Shown: positions 32,349-43,900 of the stretch, one piece after another
Layout of the letters: each line of letters begins with the position of its first letter
How positions within the stretch are numbered: the stretch's first letter is position 1
Source: Micropterix aruncella
Lineage: Eukaryota; Arthropoda; Insecta; Lepidoptera; Micropterigidae
Assembly (NCBI GenBank): GCA_944548615.1
Contig: OX155967.1
Coordinates: 25,821,898-25,885,897, forward strand
Direction of reading: 5' to 3'
Length of the DNA: 64,000 nucleotides
Program-made: the position numbers and the translations under genes
Notes under the pieces: model-generated
Databases searched by the model: none
What the model saw: the letters and a program-made list of their open reading frames with translations, nothing else
What the model was told of the DNA's origin: nothing

Positions 32349-34276
32349 GTGCCATCCATCAGCTCCTGCTTGCAGCCAAAAATCCACTGTATTCAGTAGC
32401 TGTTTCCACTGACCCGAGGCGCCAACGAGAGTCACATTCCCCCCGGCCCGACACTGAAAGTGACCGAGTCCCGGTCAGCCCTAATGAGAGCCGCCCCCGT
32501 GGAGACTTTTTTGGGGGACTCTAAATGGCCAAATGGTTGAGGGAGATGAATTTGGCTATAATTCTATAAATTTTTATAGAGTTAGATGCTAAAAGGATGT
32601 CGACTTTGGTAGGAAGTTGAATTTTCGTCGCACTGGGGAGAAGAGATAATGTTTAGGCGATAAAGATGAGCAGCCGCCGAGCAGTGGCCCAGGCGCATTC
32701 TGCTTATAGTGGTAATTTCCTTCCGTTTAAACGGCTTTTTGTAAAACCACGGCTTATTGGGGATCAGAGGATTAATTTGGGAGTAGTGAATTCCCTTAGT
32801 CTTATGCGAGAAGCGCCAGACCTTCTCCCACTGATTTCTTATCTCCTCTTCAATCAGGGGGAGAAGATCAGACGCCGGGATCTTAACCTGGAGGAGAACT
32901 CCCTTAGAGCGGGCTTCATTAGCCAGACTGTCTGCCGTTTCATTGCCTGCTATTCCAGCAAGGCCAGGGATCCATGTGAGGATTACTTCACCCCTTCATT
33001 CCCTAACAGTGCAAAACAGAGCCCTGATAGAGTTTTCAATATGGGTTGGTCGATGAGAAATTGCAGGGTTGTTAATTTTTTTAACCAGGCTTAGGGAGTC
33101 CGAGAAGATGACGCATGGAGATATATGGTTGACCGAAACATATTCTAAAGCTTTCAAGAGGGCGACGCTCTCAGCGGTATAGATTGAGGCTCGGTTGTGG
33201 AGTTTGAACAGAAGGGGGAGCTTGAGATTTAGGTGAAAAACGCCTACACCTACATATGTACCAGCCTCAGCCTTAGACCCATCTGTAAAGGATCAGATCC
33301 CACCCTGGGAAAGAGGAATACACAAGATTACAAAATATTTCATTGTTCAAGGGGGATGGTCGTTCTCCCGTTGGGGTTTTCCTCAATACCGTTTGGGGGA
33401 TAATATTGAGGGTGGTGAACCTCTCAAAAAAGGGAAGACTGAAGTCAGGGGGAAGAGAGTTTCTGTATATGGAGTCCTTGAATCAGGAGAGCTTTCTATG
33501 GCTGACGCAGAGTGGGGGCTTTGCTATTAGGGATATTTAATGATAATTCAGAAAGTATGGTAAGTTTTGGAATTAGGGGGTGGTTGTTTAATTGAAGACG
33601 TTTAAGATAAAACGTATCTGCCAAAAGTTGACAGCGAAGGTTGACCGGGACAGGATTCGACGAGGAGGGCATTAGTAGGGGAACTTCTCATAGCGCCGAT
33701 GGTGCATCCGAGTCCCTTAAATTGCAGGCAGTCTAGTTTATGTTGCAGGTGCTTGCTTAGCGGGAAACAAATGAAGGCAGCATAATCAATATGCGACCGA
33801 ATTAGGCAGTTATAAAGGAGTTTAACCGTAAAGGGGTGGGAACCCCACCACACCCCGCTGATGGCCCGAAGGATGTTTAGAGACTTCTCACCTCTGGCCA
33901 CAACCTGGTCGATATAGCTCCTCCACAGGAGTTTTCAGTACAGGGTAACGCCGAGAAATTTGGCTTGAGATTTGAGTAGTATGGATGAATCCTTATAGGC
34001 TATGCTCACTAGCGGGGGATTTTTCTCCGAGAAAAGATTACGGCACTGCTCTTGGGGGGAGAGATAGCTAAACCCGCGTTATTTAAGTGCTCTTCCAGTG
34101 CTTCGAGCGCTTCGGAGATTTATTTATTTAGTATAAAAGGTACACAAACAATACTCTAATATAGATCCTCTGAATAGTGGCAGAGAGGTTAGGTGAGGAA
34201 TCGTAAATCACCACGTCATCTGCATATTGAAGGATCCTGCAATGGCCAAGAGCGACGTCCTCCACTCCCCTTGTAT

Positions 34277-34332
34277 AAAGGTTGTAGAGAATGGGAGAGA
34301 GCATAAAGGTTGTAGAGAATGGGAGAGAGCAC
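34277..34332. repeat. 28-bp tandem duplication in the Jockey-like RT
   Basis: The 28 bases at 34277-34304 are repeated at 34305-34332 with one difference in the last base. Because 28 is not a multiple of three, it shifts the reverse transcriptase frame directly after the LPQGSVLSP block. Confidence 0.9.
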
Positions 34333-34897
34333 GCTACCCTGAGGCAGTCCCTTGAAGACCGATCTGGAAATAGGTTCCGTGGAGGAGGGGATGTTAATTT
34401 TGCGGTCCTTCAGAATGTTGCAGATGAAGAGACTCAATTTACCCGGGACTCCTAGGTTAAGGAGTCTATTTCCTAGTAGGGGGATTAGAACATTATCATA
34501 GGCCGCCTGGACATCCAGAAAAACGGCAACAAGGAACTCGCTGCGAAGGAAGGACATCCGAATATCAGTGGAAAGAACAGAGATATTGTCAAGGGTGCCC
34601 ATGCCCCGTCTGAAGCCAAATTAGGACCTAGATAGGTGGAAATTCGCTTCAAGGAACCATTCAAGCCTATTTTTGATAAGGTGCTCAACAATTTTGCATA
34701 AAGATGAGGAAAGGGCAATAGGGCGGAAGTTTTTAGGATTTTCGGGATCACGGCCAGATTTAGGGATCGGAATAACGATTTGTGATCTCCATGCGATCGG
34801 GGAGGTCCCTGACTCAAAGAATCCGTTTATAAGATTAAGGAAGTAAGAGGAGATAGGGAGTGGGGACAGGCGGAGAAAGGAGTAAGGAATAAGGTAA

Positions 34898-35165
34898 GGA
34901 TAATATTCCAACATTAAGTCCCTCGAGACATTTCTCCCTGCAGCCGCTCGTGGTATATTTTCAAACACTGGGTCCGGTTCGACATGCACATTAGGGTCCA
35001 CGGGTGGCTCTTCGTCATTCCTGTCTACTGCCAGATTATGCAGTACTACAGTTGCTACAATAGTGTCTTGGACAAGTGGTAGCTTACATCGCATACCAAT
35101 GCTTAATACAGGAAAACGTCTTTTCCAAACACCAAAGCATCTTTCAATGACATTCCTTGTCCTTA
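34898..35165 (-). pseudogene. PIF/Harbinger transposase, C-terminal part of a split gene
   Basis: From the border of the Academ-like element the minus strand reads IRTRNVIERCFGVWKRRFPV (third catalytic residue, Glu of VIERCFG), then LPLVQDTIVATVVLHNLAVD and a Pro-rich tail ending near RAAAGRNVSRDLMLEYY. The preceding codons (..PYNNPHTPAERLYNESH) are found at 46434-46500, on the far side of an 11.3-kb insertion. At 34898 the frame runs uninterrupted into the Jockey-like reverse transcriptase, creating a chimeric open frame at 34621-35094. Confidence 0.85.
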
Positions 35166-35980
35166 TAGCTGGGGATTTAGTGCGATGTACCCTGCATTTT
35201 GTGATTAAAGGCTCATACTTGGCACAATTGTTCCTTAGGCGGTCCTGAGTGGATTTAGACCGGGAGAGCCATCGGCGGCCACCCCGCGGATGGCGGGGGG
35301 AGGGGGTGGAAATTTGATTCCGCCGCGCGTCACTTTGAGCGTTTTATCTTTCGGACTATAAGTACTTGGGCAAGTTAGATATCATTTTCGGGTAACTCAA
35401 TGATAACAAATTCATTTCTGGAAGAAAAAAATACCTATCCATAGAAAATATATGAAATAATTGGTAAAATCCAAAAATCGTTGACATCTTTTTTTTACTT
35501 ATACGAAGTTTACTTTTTAACCATAAGAGTTATCGGTATGAAAAAAATATATTCTGACAGCCACACTTACTTGAATTACAGACATATATTTTTTATTCGA
35601 CTGATATTGTAAAATGTGAGTGAAAAAAAATATAATTCATCGCACGGCAGACCGGCGTATTACGTCCGTTACGTAGAGACGGGCATCGACCCAAGTTAGA
35701 TAATTACTTATCGGATTATTTAGTTTCTGCGATTGGCCAGTGAGTTAAAAACAAGAAGAACAATCGTTATTATTATTATGATAACTATATTATTATTGTT
35801 TTTACTATTTAATAAAAATAATTCATCATTCACACACCGTACTAACTGATATTTGTGCACATACCTTAAATACTCTAAGTATTAATTTGTCTGCAATCCC
35901 TACCACTTCGTTGAAAAAATAATAGTAAGTATTATATACATATGATATAAGCACATACCTACCCATACTTACTTAATTGC
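35166..35980. repeat. Left long terminal inverted repeat
   Basis: About 815 bases pair with the right repeat. From the outside inward it holds tagctggggatttagtgc, aggcggtcctgagtgg, a GC-rich patch (35275-35335, ccccgcggatggcgggggg), cgcgcgtcactttgagc, then AT-rich sequence ending at acttaattgc (35971-35980). Identity to the partner is roughly 80-90 percent by eye, with small indels. No gene lies inside. Confidence 0.85.
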
Positions 35981-36664
35981 TAGGAGAAACTATTAAAACA
36001 CTGAAAATTGGCTATTCTTTTGAATGCCTATTTTCAATTTTTTCATTTCATTTCAGGTGAAACAGGGGCAACAACCTCGCTTTTTGTGGCCCTATAAGTG
36101 AAAAATGTATGGGCTATGACTTTACAAATTTTATACCAATTTAGATGATGAATTTGTACTTTTAGTTTTTAAATGTATGATTAACTTTAATCTTATTATT
36201 TAACACTTTACTGACTATTTTGTATATTACCCCTAGGGTACTTTCAACAACTTTTAGTACGTTTTCGAACCTACTCGAATTATTGACTATTTCAATTATT
36301 AGGCTTCTATTTTGATTATTTAATTTTTTACTGACTATTTTAGTTAGTATGATGATTGACTCTTAGTAGGTACCCATTAACATTATTGACACTTTTAATT
36401 AATAAGCCTTTATTTGGTTTTAATAAGATTTTACAATAAATAACTTTTAGTAGGTTCCAATGTTTCTAAGATACTATTTATCCAATCTAATAGCTAAATT
36501 ATTAACAACCTATGTATGTTAAGTAAAGATTAGAGTAGTAATTAGATTTACTACCTAATACAAATATTTTGCCACGTCCAAGAGCGGTTTTTAGCCACCA
36601 ATTGGACACGACGTAAATGTTATGTATGTTATATACTTAATATATGCTATCTAAACAAACATTA

Positions 36665-38300
36665 TATTTTTTGCCTAAGGCATTCGCAATATCATGACAG
36701 CAGAAGTACTTTCCCGTACCTTTGTGTTTTCCAGTACCTCTGTGCACCCACAGCTTCTCAAGCTGGGTAATTGTGGTAATTTGCCTTTCTGCTGCTGCTG
36801 GTCTGCGAAGCCAGTATCCATAGTCAATAGCATAATTTTTGTCAAGCCATGAGTGACAGTGTTAGATACATGCACCATCATGCGAGTGTCCACATCTTCG
36901 TGGTTACGTATCACGTAACCACGAAGAAGCGTACGCTTTGTATCACGTGTGATATTGGTTAAAATATTTGGTCCACCCATGTTGCAAACTTCCTTGCCGT
37001 TGTCAGAGCAAACAATCCTTCCTTAAGGAATTGTTCATCATCAAATTGGCCTAACCTTTAGGTAGTTTCGTCGTAGCAGTGACCCATGTTCTTTGAATGT
37101 TTCCTCTGTTAATATTTTTTTATGCTTTCATTGTTATACGTCCCAAACCATATCTACTTTTGAAACCCTGTTCTTTGCAGAGAAATGGTATACATACTGG
37201 TGTACCTATTCTCCAAAGTCTTCCTATATCCTGAACTCAGCATGTGGACTAATGCAGATCCATGTAGAGTGTTCGCTCGTGGGGGGCGTTTGGAACGGTT
37301 GCAGTGCCAAAAATACTATTAATCGATTTTAGTAGGTCTGACCTTGTTCCAGATCGCAATTTACCCATTGAAGAAAGTGCTGGAGGACTGGCTTGGTTTT
37401 CTTGTGCCAAGAATGAATCGAAATCTTCTACTCTGTGCTCACAGGTTGCAATATAAAGTTTGCTGAATAGACTGCAGTCATTCTCAAGGCCTCTTATTTT
37501 TGCTTTCGTTTTGCTCTCACTCTTTTTTTACGTATTTTAATAACTTGTATAATTATATTGTGTATATACTTGTTGTATAATAACACATCATTAAGTTTGG
37601 TTGGATCCAGTAAACTTTTTTTATAGTTTATGTGTAATCTTCCTTTACAAATGTTATGTATTTAGGAGCAATAGCTTTACAAGATCAAAAACTCTTTGCC
37701 GCTTTTTTCTATATTGAATACTGCATTTACAACTTCAATACATAGAAGTCTGGAGACTGTTCGACAAAAGGATTTCCTGGAGTATTTATTGTAGCTACCG
37801 GTGATTGCAGGTCTAGAATAAAGTTCTTCTTATTTGCGGCAGTGTCAGAAAGATGGCTGCCGTGTTCAGCTGTTCTCCGTAACAAAACATCCGGCTCAAA
37901 ACTGTAAACGGTATACCAATTCAGGTCCAGCGAGAAGCCACTTAGTCAGGGATTTCAGTCAAACCAATCAATTCTGTGATGTGTAAAATAATATTATGTT
38001 GCATAATGAAGAAGTAATCACAAACTATTTAGCGTAAAGATGAATGTAAGTGTAAAAATAGGTCCTACCTATGTACATCTCCTTTTAATGTGGCACTCAT
38101 TTGCTCATGTGCTTGGTCCAAAGCCATCCCCGTAAACTTGCGATCGCTTTTTCGACCCAACTATTACACATTTTCAAAGTGCTTTAATAATTCTCCGTGC
38201 GGCAGACAAATTCTTTCACTGTTTACTACTAAACTGAGTGGATGGACCAAAAGGTCACCAAAGGAGCGGGCACTGTTTGCTCAAAAGAGCGAGTAGTGCC
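36665..38300 (-). pseudogene. Academ-like transposase (XPG/PIN-nuclease type), degenerate
   Basis: Minus-strand blocks in order: ERICLPHGELLKHFENV; KFTGMALDQAHEQMSATLKG (about 38150-38080); WLLAGPELVYRLQF (about 37945-37900); AEHGSHLSDTAANKKNFILD and NTPGNPFVEQSPDFYVL (about 37870-37735); RGLENDCSLFSKLYIATCEH, ASPPALSSMGKLRSGTRSDL (about 37500-37320); then RNHEDVDTRMMVHVSNTVTH and KIMLLTMDTGF (36930-36810), an acidic PIN/XPG-like signature; finally KLWVHRGTGK and YFCCHDIANA (about 36760-36680). Many frame changes and stops separate them. I recognise the block order from a family of animal transposon proteins. The N-terminus and much in between are lost. Confidence 0.62.
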
Positions 38301-39001
38301 CGCGCCGCTCTGCAGCTTGACGAACTTATCAACGCATTATAACGTATGGTAAAATGCCCTCCCTTATGTAATTAAGTAGGTATGGGTAGGTATGTACTTG
38401 TATATACTACTTGCTATTATTTTTTCGACGAAATAGTAGGGATTACAGAAAAAATAATACTTACGTAAGTATTTAAGGTATGTTAAGCACAAGTAATTAG
38501 GTACGGTGTGTGAATGATGAATTATTTTTATTAAATAGAAAAAACAATAATAATATAATTATCATACTAATTATTACCATTGTACTTGTTATTTTCAACT
38601 CACTAACCTATCGCGGAAACTAAATAATCCTATAAGTACTTACATATCTAACTTCGCTCGATGCCCGTATCTACTTAGCAGGCGTAATACACCGGTCTGC
38701 CGTGCGATGAATTATATTTTTTTCACTCACTTTTTACCATGGCAGTCCAATAAAATATATATTGGTGTAATTAAGATAAGTGTGGCTTTCGGAATATATT
38801 TTTTGAATACCGCTACCTCTTATGCTTAAAAAGTAAACTTTAAATATGTAAAAAAAATATGTGAATGATTTTTGGATGTTACCAATTATTTCATATTTTT
38901 TCTATGGACCGGTATTTTTTTTCTTCCATAAATGAATTCCTTATCATTGAGTTACCCAGAAATGATATCCCACTTGCCCTAGTACCTATAGTCCGAGAGA
39001 T

Positions 39002-40169
39002 TGTGACACGATTGCTGTTTTCCCCGATAAATTCGCATTGCACTTTAAGTAAACAACAATACACAACGCATGAGATGCATGCAGCGCCATCTTGATGCAA
39101 TTCAAAAGCCTTGCAAGCTAGGACTGTCAGATACGACATACGACTATCGTAGTATCTACAAGCGTACAATTGACAACGAATCTATTGTCGGCTAGTCGAT
39201 TGCCACATTTAAATCTTGTATTCAGTTATGAAAATGGATTTTAGGAAAAAGAATAATTTTAATTAAGTCGGTAAAAATAAAGAAAGATCAAATTATAAAC
39301 CAGGATGCTAGGAAAATTAATACAATAATTTATTTGGGTATTATACAATTTTTAATACACAAAATCATGATTAACATGGGTAATTAAATTCCGTACGTAA
39401 AAACGCGGACACTTAGCCACATTAAATCAGATCCGCTCAACTAGAAATTAAATCTAGTATTTTATAAAAATACTGTAACAATTATTCAAAATTAATAAAA
39501 TAAATGTAAATTAAGCACCGGAAGCCTAAACGAGTCGAGTAAGAATCCATCATTAGACGGCCATGTTTCCGCCCTTTCTTTTTCGAATTCGCAATTCAGC
39601 TGGTGCGGTCGATATTAATTGAGAATCCCGTGGTGAACGTAATCAGATGAATTAACCCGGGATTCTCCTATCGGATTAATCTTCTCCGTTGGACCATTCT
39701 CGCGCCGATCTACCTACCGAATCGCAAGACGGTCGACCGCGGCCAGCGTGAACATCATCGCACGTACGAGAGTGCCGCCCGTCGCATGTACATCAGCCGC
39801 CGTTTCCCGTGGGAAAGCACGGCGTAGATCGGGAAGAGGAAGAACGGGGATCGGCCAGCCGAAAAGAAACGCGACTCCGTCGAAGATCGTCACATCCTAC
39901 ATTCCCGTGTCCCCACGTGCTACAATCCAATAATTGTTTTAAAAATCCAATACTTTGTAAGCCGACCCTGGATAAGGATCGCACGTCTTTTGCTCTACTT
40001 TCAATGATTCTAGTTTCCACTTTCTTTATATTCTCGTAATGGGGACTAAGATCCCAATAAATCGAATTCTAATAAAAACAAGTGACTTTTACTAAGGTGA
40101 TTCTAGTTTCTACAGGTTACTATAGATTCTATAGGTCACCAAAGGTATCCCCCAACTATCTATGTCACA
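39002..40169 (+). repeat. Gypsy 5' LTR
   Basis: 1,168 bases, TG...CA, with no difference from the 3' LTR found by reading. An aataaa occurs near 40056, upstream of the likely polyadenylation site. The GC-richer middle (39590-39900) carries open frames that are not genes. Confidence 0.93.
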
Positions 40170-40914
40170 ATTGGCGCCCAACGTGGGGCCCGCGTTACTG
40201 TGGTATCGTCAGGTGCGAGACTATTTAATCTCATGGGAACAGTTTCAACAGCTGCTGAAACAAAAATTTCAGCCTGAAGATTACCAATTCAGGTTATCTA
40301 AACAAATATATGTTAGGACGCAAGGTAAAAACGAAACCGTTGCAGACTACTTCTACATAATGCACACCTTATTCAATCGTCTGGCTAGGCCCATGTCTGA
40401 AGATCAACGACTTGAAATACTGCTGCGTAACGTTCGGCCAGTGTATTCGAATCAGTTCGGGTTGAACGAACTGGATTCCGTCTCAAAACTGCAAACTTTC
40501 TGTGAACGTTTGGAGAAGAACCATCTCCGTTCAAAGTTCTTCGCAGAAACACCGGCGGATTTCTTGTCGACGGGTTCTAAACACTCCGTGGTCGGGGAGA
40601 GAGTCGCAGACAGGCCAATGGTAGATAATCGGTTAGATCATCCTGAAAAAAGGGTTAACGTTAATAATCGGTCGCGAGTTTACGCGGTAAAGTCGTTTGG
40701 CAGGAGGCAAACCTGTTTAAGGTGCGAAACGAATGATCATCAATACTGGCATTGTCCGCGCAAGGAGGAAATATTTTGTTTTAGATGTAAAGCGCCCGGA
40801 CAAAGAATTCCAACCTGCAGTAACTGCAAGAATAGAGATGCAGTAAATAGCCATAATCAGGATAGGTCAGGAACTCCTACGAATTATCGTAGTGATCAAA
40901 ACCAAAAAAACTAG
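40162..40914 (+). CDS. gag: Gypsy Gag, N-terminally truncated
   Basis: The open frame begins at an ATG in the last bases of the LTR, reads through the primer-binding site and enters a retrotransposon Gag domain at once (LLWYRQVRDYLISWEQFQQL; YRTQGKNETVADYF-like block VRTQGKNETVADYFYIM). Near residue 188 is a CCHC knuckle (CLRCETNDHQYWHC). A second knuckle (CFRCKAPGQRIPTC) has Gln where His is expected. Normal Gypsy elements have an untranslated leader and an N-terminal Gag region between primer site and this domain. Their absence suggests an internal deletion beginning right after the primer site, so the apparent start codon is probably an artefact. The stop is TAG at 40912. Confidence 0.75.
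   Translation: MSQLAPNVGPALLWYRQVRDYLISWEQFQQLLKQKFQPEDYQFRLSKQIYVRTQGKNETVADYFYIMHTLFNRLARPMSEDQRLEILLRNVRPVYSNQFGLNELDSVSKLQTFCERLEKNHLRSKFFAETPADFLSTGSKHSVVGERVADRPMVDNRLDHPEKRVNVNNRSRVYAVKSFGRRQTCLRCETNDHQYWHCPRKEEIFCFRCKAPGQRIPTCSNCKNRDAVNSHNQDRSGTPTNYRSDQNQKN
40172..40189 (+). promoter_or_regulatory. Primer-binding site, tRNA-Lys type
   Basis: TGGCGCCCAACGTGGGGC lies two bases after the LTR end. It is complementary to the 3' end of insect tRNA-Lys (..GTTGGGCGCCA), the expected primer for first-strand synthesis. Confidence 0.85.
40905..40911 (+). promoter_or_regulatory. -1 ribosomal frameshift site (A AAA AAC)
   Basis: In the gag frame the codons are CAA AAA AAC TAG, which makes the classical slippery heptamer A_AAA_AAC followed directly by the gag stop. 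A one-base backward slip continues as CTA GAC ATA GGC in the pol frame, which is open from this point. Use of the site is inferred from the sequence pattern; a downstream structure was not examined. Confidence 0.75.
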
Positions 40915-43900
40915 ACATAGGCACTACTAGCAATCAGGTTCACGGGAGGCAGATTTGGTCTCGAAATGTCAATAGCAAGACGTATAAGAGTGACGGATCA
41001 ATAGATCTTCCTACGGAGCTCCAGAAATCGATAATTCAAATAAATTGCTCTCAAACTGTTAGTAGCGCCGAAAAATTATTATATTTAGAAGTATGTTTTG
41101 GAAAAATTTCATTAAAAGGTTTGTTAGATTCTGGTTCCACTTTAAATATAATAGGATCGGAAGCCCATATTCAAATAATTAATCAAGGATTCAAAATAGA
41201 GCCTTGTAAACCCTTTTTTGTGACGTCTGCAAATGGAGTTAAATCTTTTTGTAGCGGTGCACTAAGACTACCAGTAACAATTAAAGGTGTTACGATAGTG
41301 TGTATATTTTACATTATTCCAGCCATAAATATACCATTGATTTTAGGTATAGATGTCTGGGAAAAATTTGGCCTAATTCCTAATGATATGCAATTTTTAA
41401 GAACTTGTAATACTTCGGAGATCAATACTTGTCGTTTAATCGAACCTATAATTACCGATTATGAGTATTTAAGTGTAGAACAACGGCTTATTGCCGATAA
41501 TATCATTCAGCAATATCAGGATATTTCTAGTGAGAAGATTGGGTTAGGAAAGACATCTCTGATTGAACATGTGATAGATACCGGAGACGCGTTGCCAATT
41601 AAACAACGATATTACCGGCTTTCACCATCGAAATTGGAAGCATTAAATAACGAAGTGGATAGGATGCTGAGTTTAGGCGTCATTGAGCCAGCAATAAGCC
41701 CCTGGAATAATCCTGTGCTAATGGTTCCGAAATCTGATGGATCTTATCGTTTCTGTCTTGACTCGCGAAAATTAAACGCGGTAACAAAAAAATATGCGTA
41801 CGGTCTGCCATATATCACAGATATATTGGACAGCCTGGGAGATTCCAGGTACCTCAGCTCAATCGACCTTAGTTCTGCATTTTGGCAAATCCCAATTTCA
41901 CCAGAATCAAGGCCAAAGACAGCGTTCACAGTACCATTCCGGAACTCGTTTCAATTTTCTAAAACCGCGTTCGGGGTTTCCAACGGCAGCGGGATTCTTC
42001 AATCCCTCATGGACTCGCTGTTTGGTTCCGGATTTGAGAGACGCGTGTTCGTATATTTAGACGACATCATCATTACAGGAACCTCATTTGACGAACATGC
42101 ATCGCTGTTAACTCGAGTGCTAGAACGGTTAAAGTACGCTAATCTATCAATAAATTTTGAAAAATGTAAATTCTTTAGGTCAGAACTCAGTTATCTCGGC
42201 CATGTCGTTGATCGTTTTGGATTGAGAGTCAATCCAGACAAAGTTGCCGCAATTACTGCGTTTCCGACTCCAAAATCTAAAAAGGAGTTGCGTAGATTTC
42301 TCGGAATGGCCAGCTGGTATAGGCGATTCATTGAGGGATTCGCCACAACAGCTGCCCCGTTAAATCAATTGACGTCCACAAAACCTGGTTCACCGAAATT
42401 TTCCTGGAATCCCGTAGCTGAAGCCGCTTTTAATAAATTAAAAGCAGCAATATCATCAGCACCGGTCCTGGCGTGTCCTAACTACAACCTGCCGTTCAGA
42501 GTATACGCGGACGCCTCGGCTTACGGGACAGGCGCTGTTTTGACGCAGGGCAACGGCGAAGAGGAAAGGCCGGTGGCATTTTCAAGTCGGACCCTAACAG
42601 CGGCTGAGAGACATTACTCAGCGGTGGAACGAGAGGCCCTCGCAGTTTTACACGCCGTTGAACAGTGGAGGTGCTATTTAGAAGGCACAGCGTTATTTGA
42701 AATTCATACAGACAGCGCAGCCTTAAAATGGTTTCTTTCGATCGATTCGCCTACAGGTCGGTTGGCTCGATGGGGGGTTCGTCTCTCTCCGTACAATTTC
42801 CGTATAGTCCATCGGAAAGGGAGTGAGCAGAAGGTCCCAGACGCGTTATCTCGAGCTCCACTCGTAGCAAGTGTCAGCGTTTCTGAAACAGAGGATACCT
42901 GGTTCAAGAAGCAATACCTAGGTGTGGCAAATAATCCGATCGCTCATCCTAATTGGACGATTAAAAATGGCAAACTTTACCGATATAGTAAAGCAGACGG
43001 GGAAGTTGATCCAGAATTTCAGTGGAAGGAGGTCGTCATGTTAGAAGATCAAACCCGGTTGTTTAAAGAGTACCATGATAATCCAACTGCCGCTCATCTC
43101 GGGGTCTACAAAACATATAACCGATTAAGGCAACATTACTATTGGCCAGGGTTGTATCAAACGGTCGTCAAATATGTAGCAAATTGCAATACCTGCATGG
43201 CCACTAAACATGTAACAACAGGTCCATTGGGCACTATGAACTCACCCAAAAAGTGTAGTCGCCCGTTCGAATATATTGCCTTGGATATTCATGGCCCCAT
43301 GGTGTCATCAAGCAAAGGAAACCGTTATATTTTGCTAATAACATGTTGTTTTAGCAAGTATACCATTATAATTCCATTGAAAGAGGCATCGTCGAGCAAA
43401 ATGATTCCTTTAATTAAAGAGAAGGTGTTTTTAATTCACGGTGTCCCCAGGGTAATCCTAACCGATAACGGTAAACCATTTATTTCTAAAGAAATGAAGA
43501 AATTTTTTGAGGAGCATAAAATTCCCCAAATATTTAACACCCCATTTTATACCCCTCAGGTCAACCCCGTAGAAAGATATAATCGTACTCTAAGTACCAT
43601 GCTATGCGCTTACGTGGGTAGATATCATAAATCCTGGGACATACATTTACCTGAGTTCCAGTATGCGTTGAATTCTGCCAAATCTGAATCTAGTCGTTTC
43701 AGTCCGAACTTTTTAGTTTTCGGTCGGGAACTGGTAACATCCGGCGAGGTTTATTCCGCAATGACGGCAGCGGAAACGCAAGCTGTCCTCATGTCACCGG
43801 GAGAAGACGATCGAATTGACAGATTGGGTCAGCTGGAAAACATTTTTCAAATGGTTAAGGCCAATTTGCAGAAGCAACATGAGAGGAATAAGCACTCTTA

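Larger units (their letters stand above)
31102..34897 (-). pseudogene. Jockey-like non-LTR ORF2 remnant and 3' UTR
   Basis: Minus-strand blocks in order: SPIAWRSQIVIPIPKSGRDP and NFRPIALSSSLCKIVEHLIK (34800-34650), FLDVQAAYDNV (motif A), GLPQGSVLSPILYNLYA (motif B), ILQYADDVVIYDSS (YADD box, near 34210), thumb LYNCLIRSHIDYAAFICFP (33820), then RNase H VILTWIPGLAGIAGNETADS (near 32950). Frames change several times: a 28-bp duplication at 34277 shifts the frame just after motif B, and about 55 foreign-looking bases near 34115-34170 follow the YADD box. The 3' end continues through VTLVGASGQWKQLL to about 31102 and contains a hAT MITE. The apurinic endonuclease part is missing. Confidence 0.8.

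Noticed and set aside
32666..33094. 142-codon plus-strand open frame
   Set aside because: It is antisense to the RNase H of the Jockey-like element (minus strand VILTWIPGLAGIAGNETADS), which explains the sequence.
39748..40039. Arg-rich frames in the Gypsy LTR (repeated at 45819-46110)
   Set aside because: They lie inside both LTR copies in conflicting frames and strands and match no protein family I recognise; LTRs normally do not encode such proteins.
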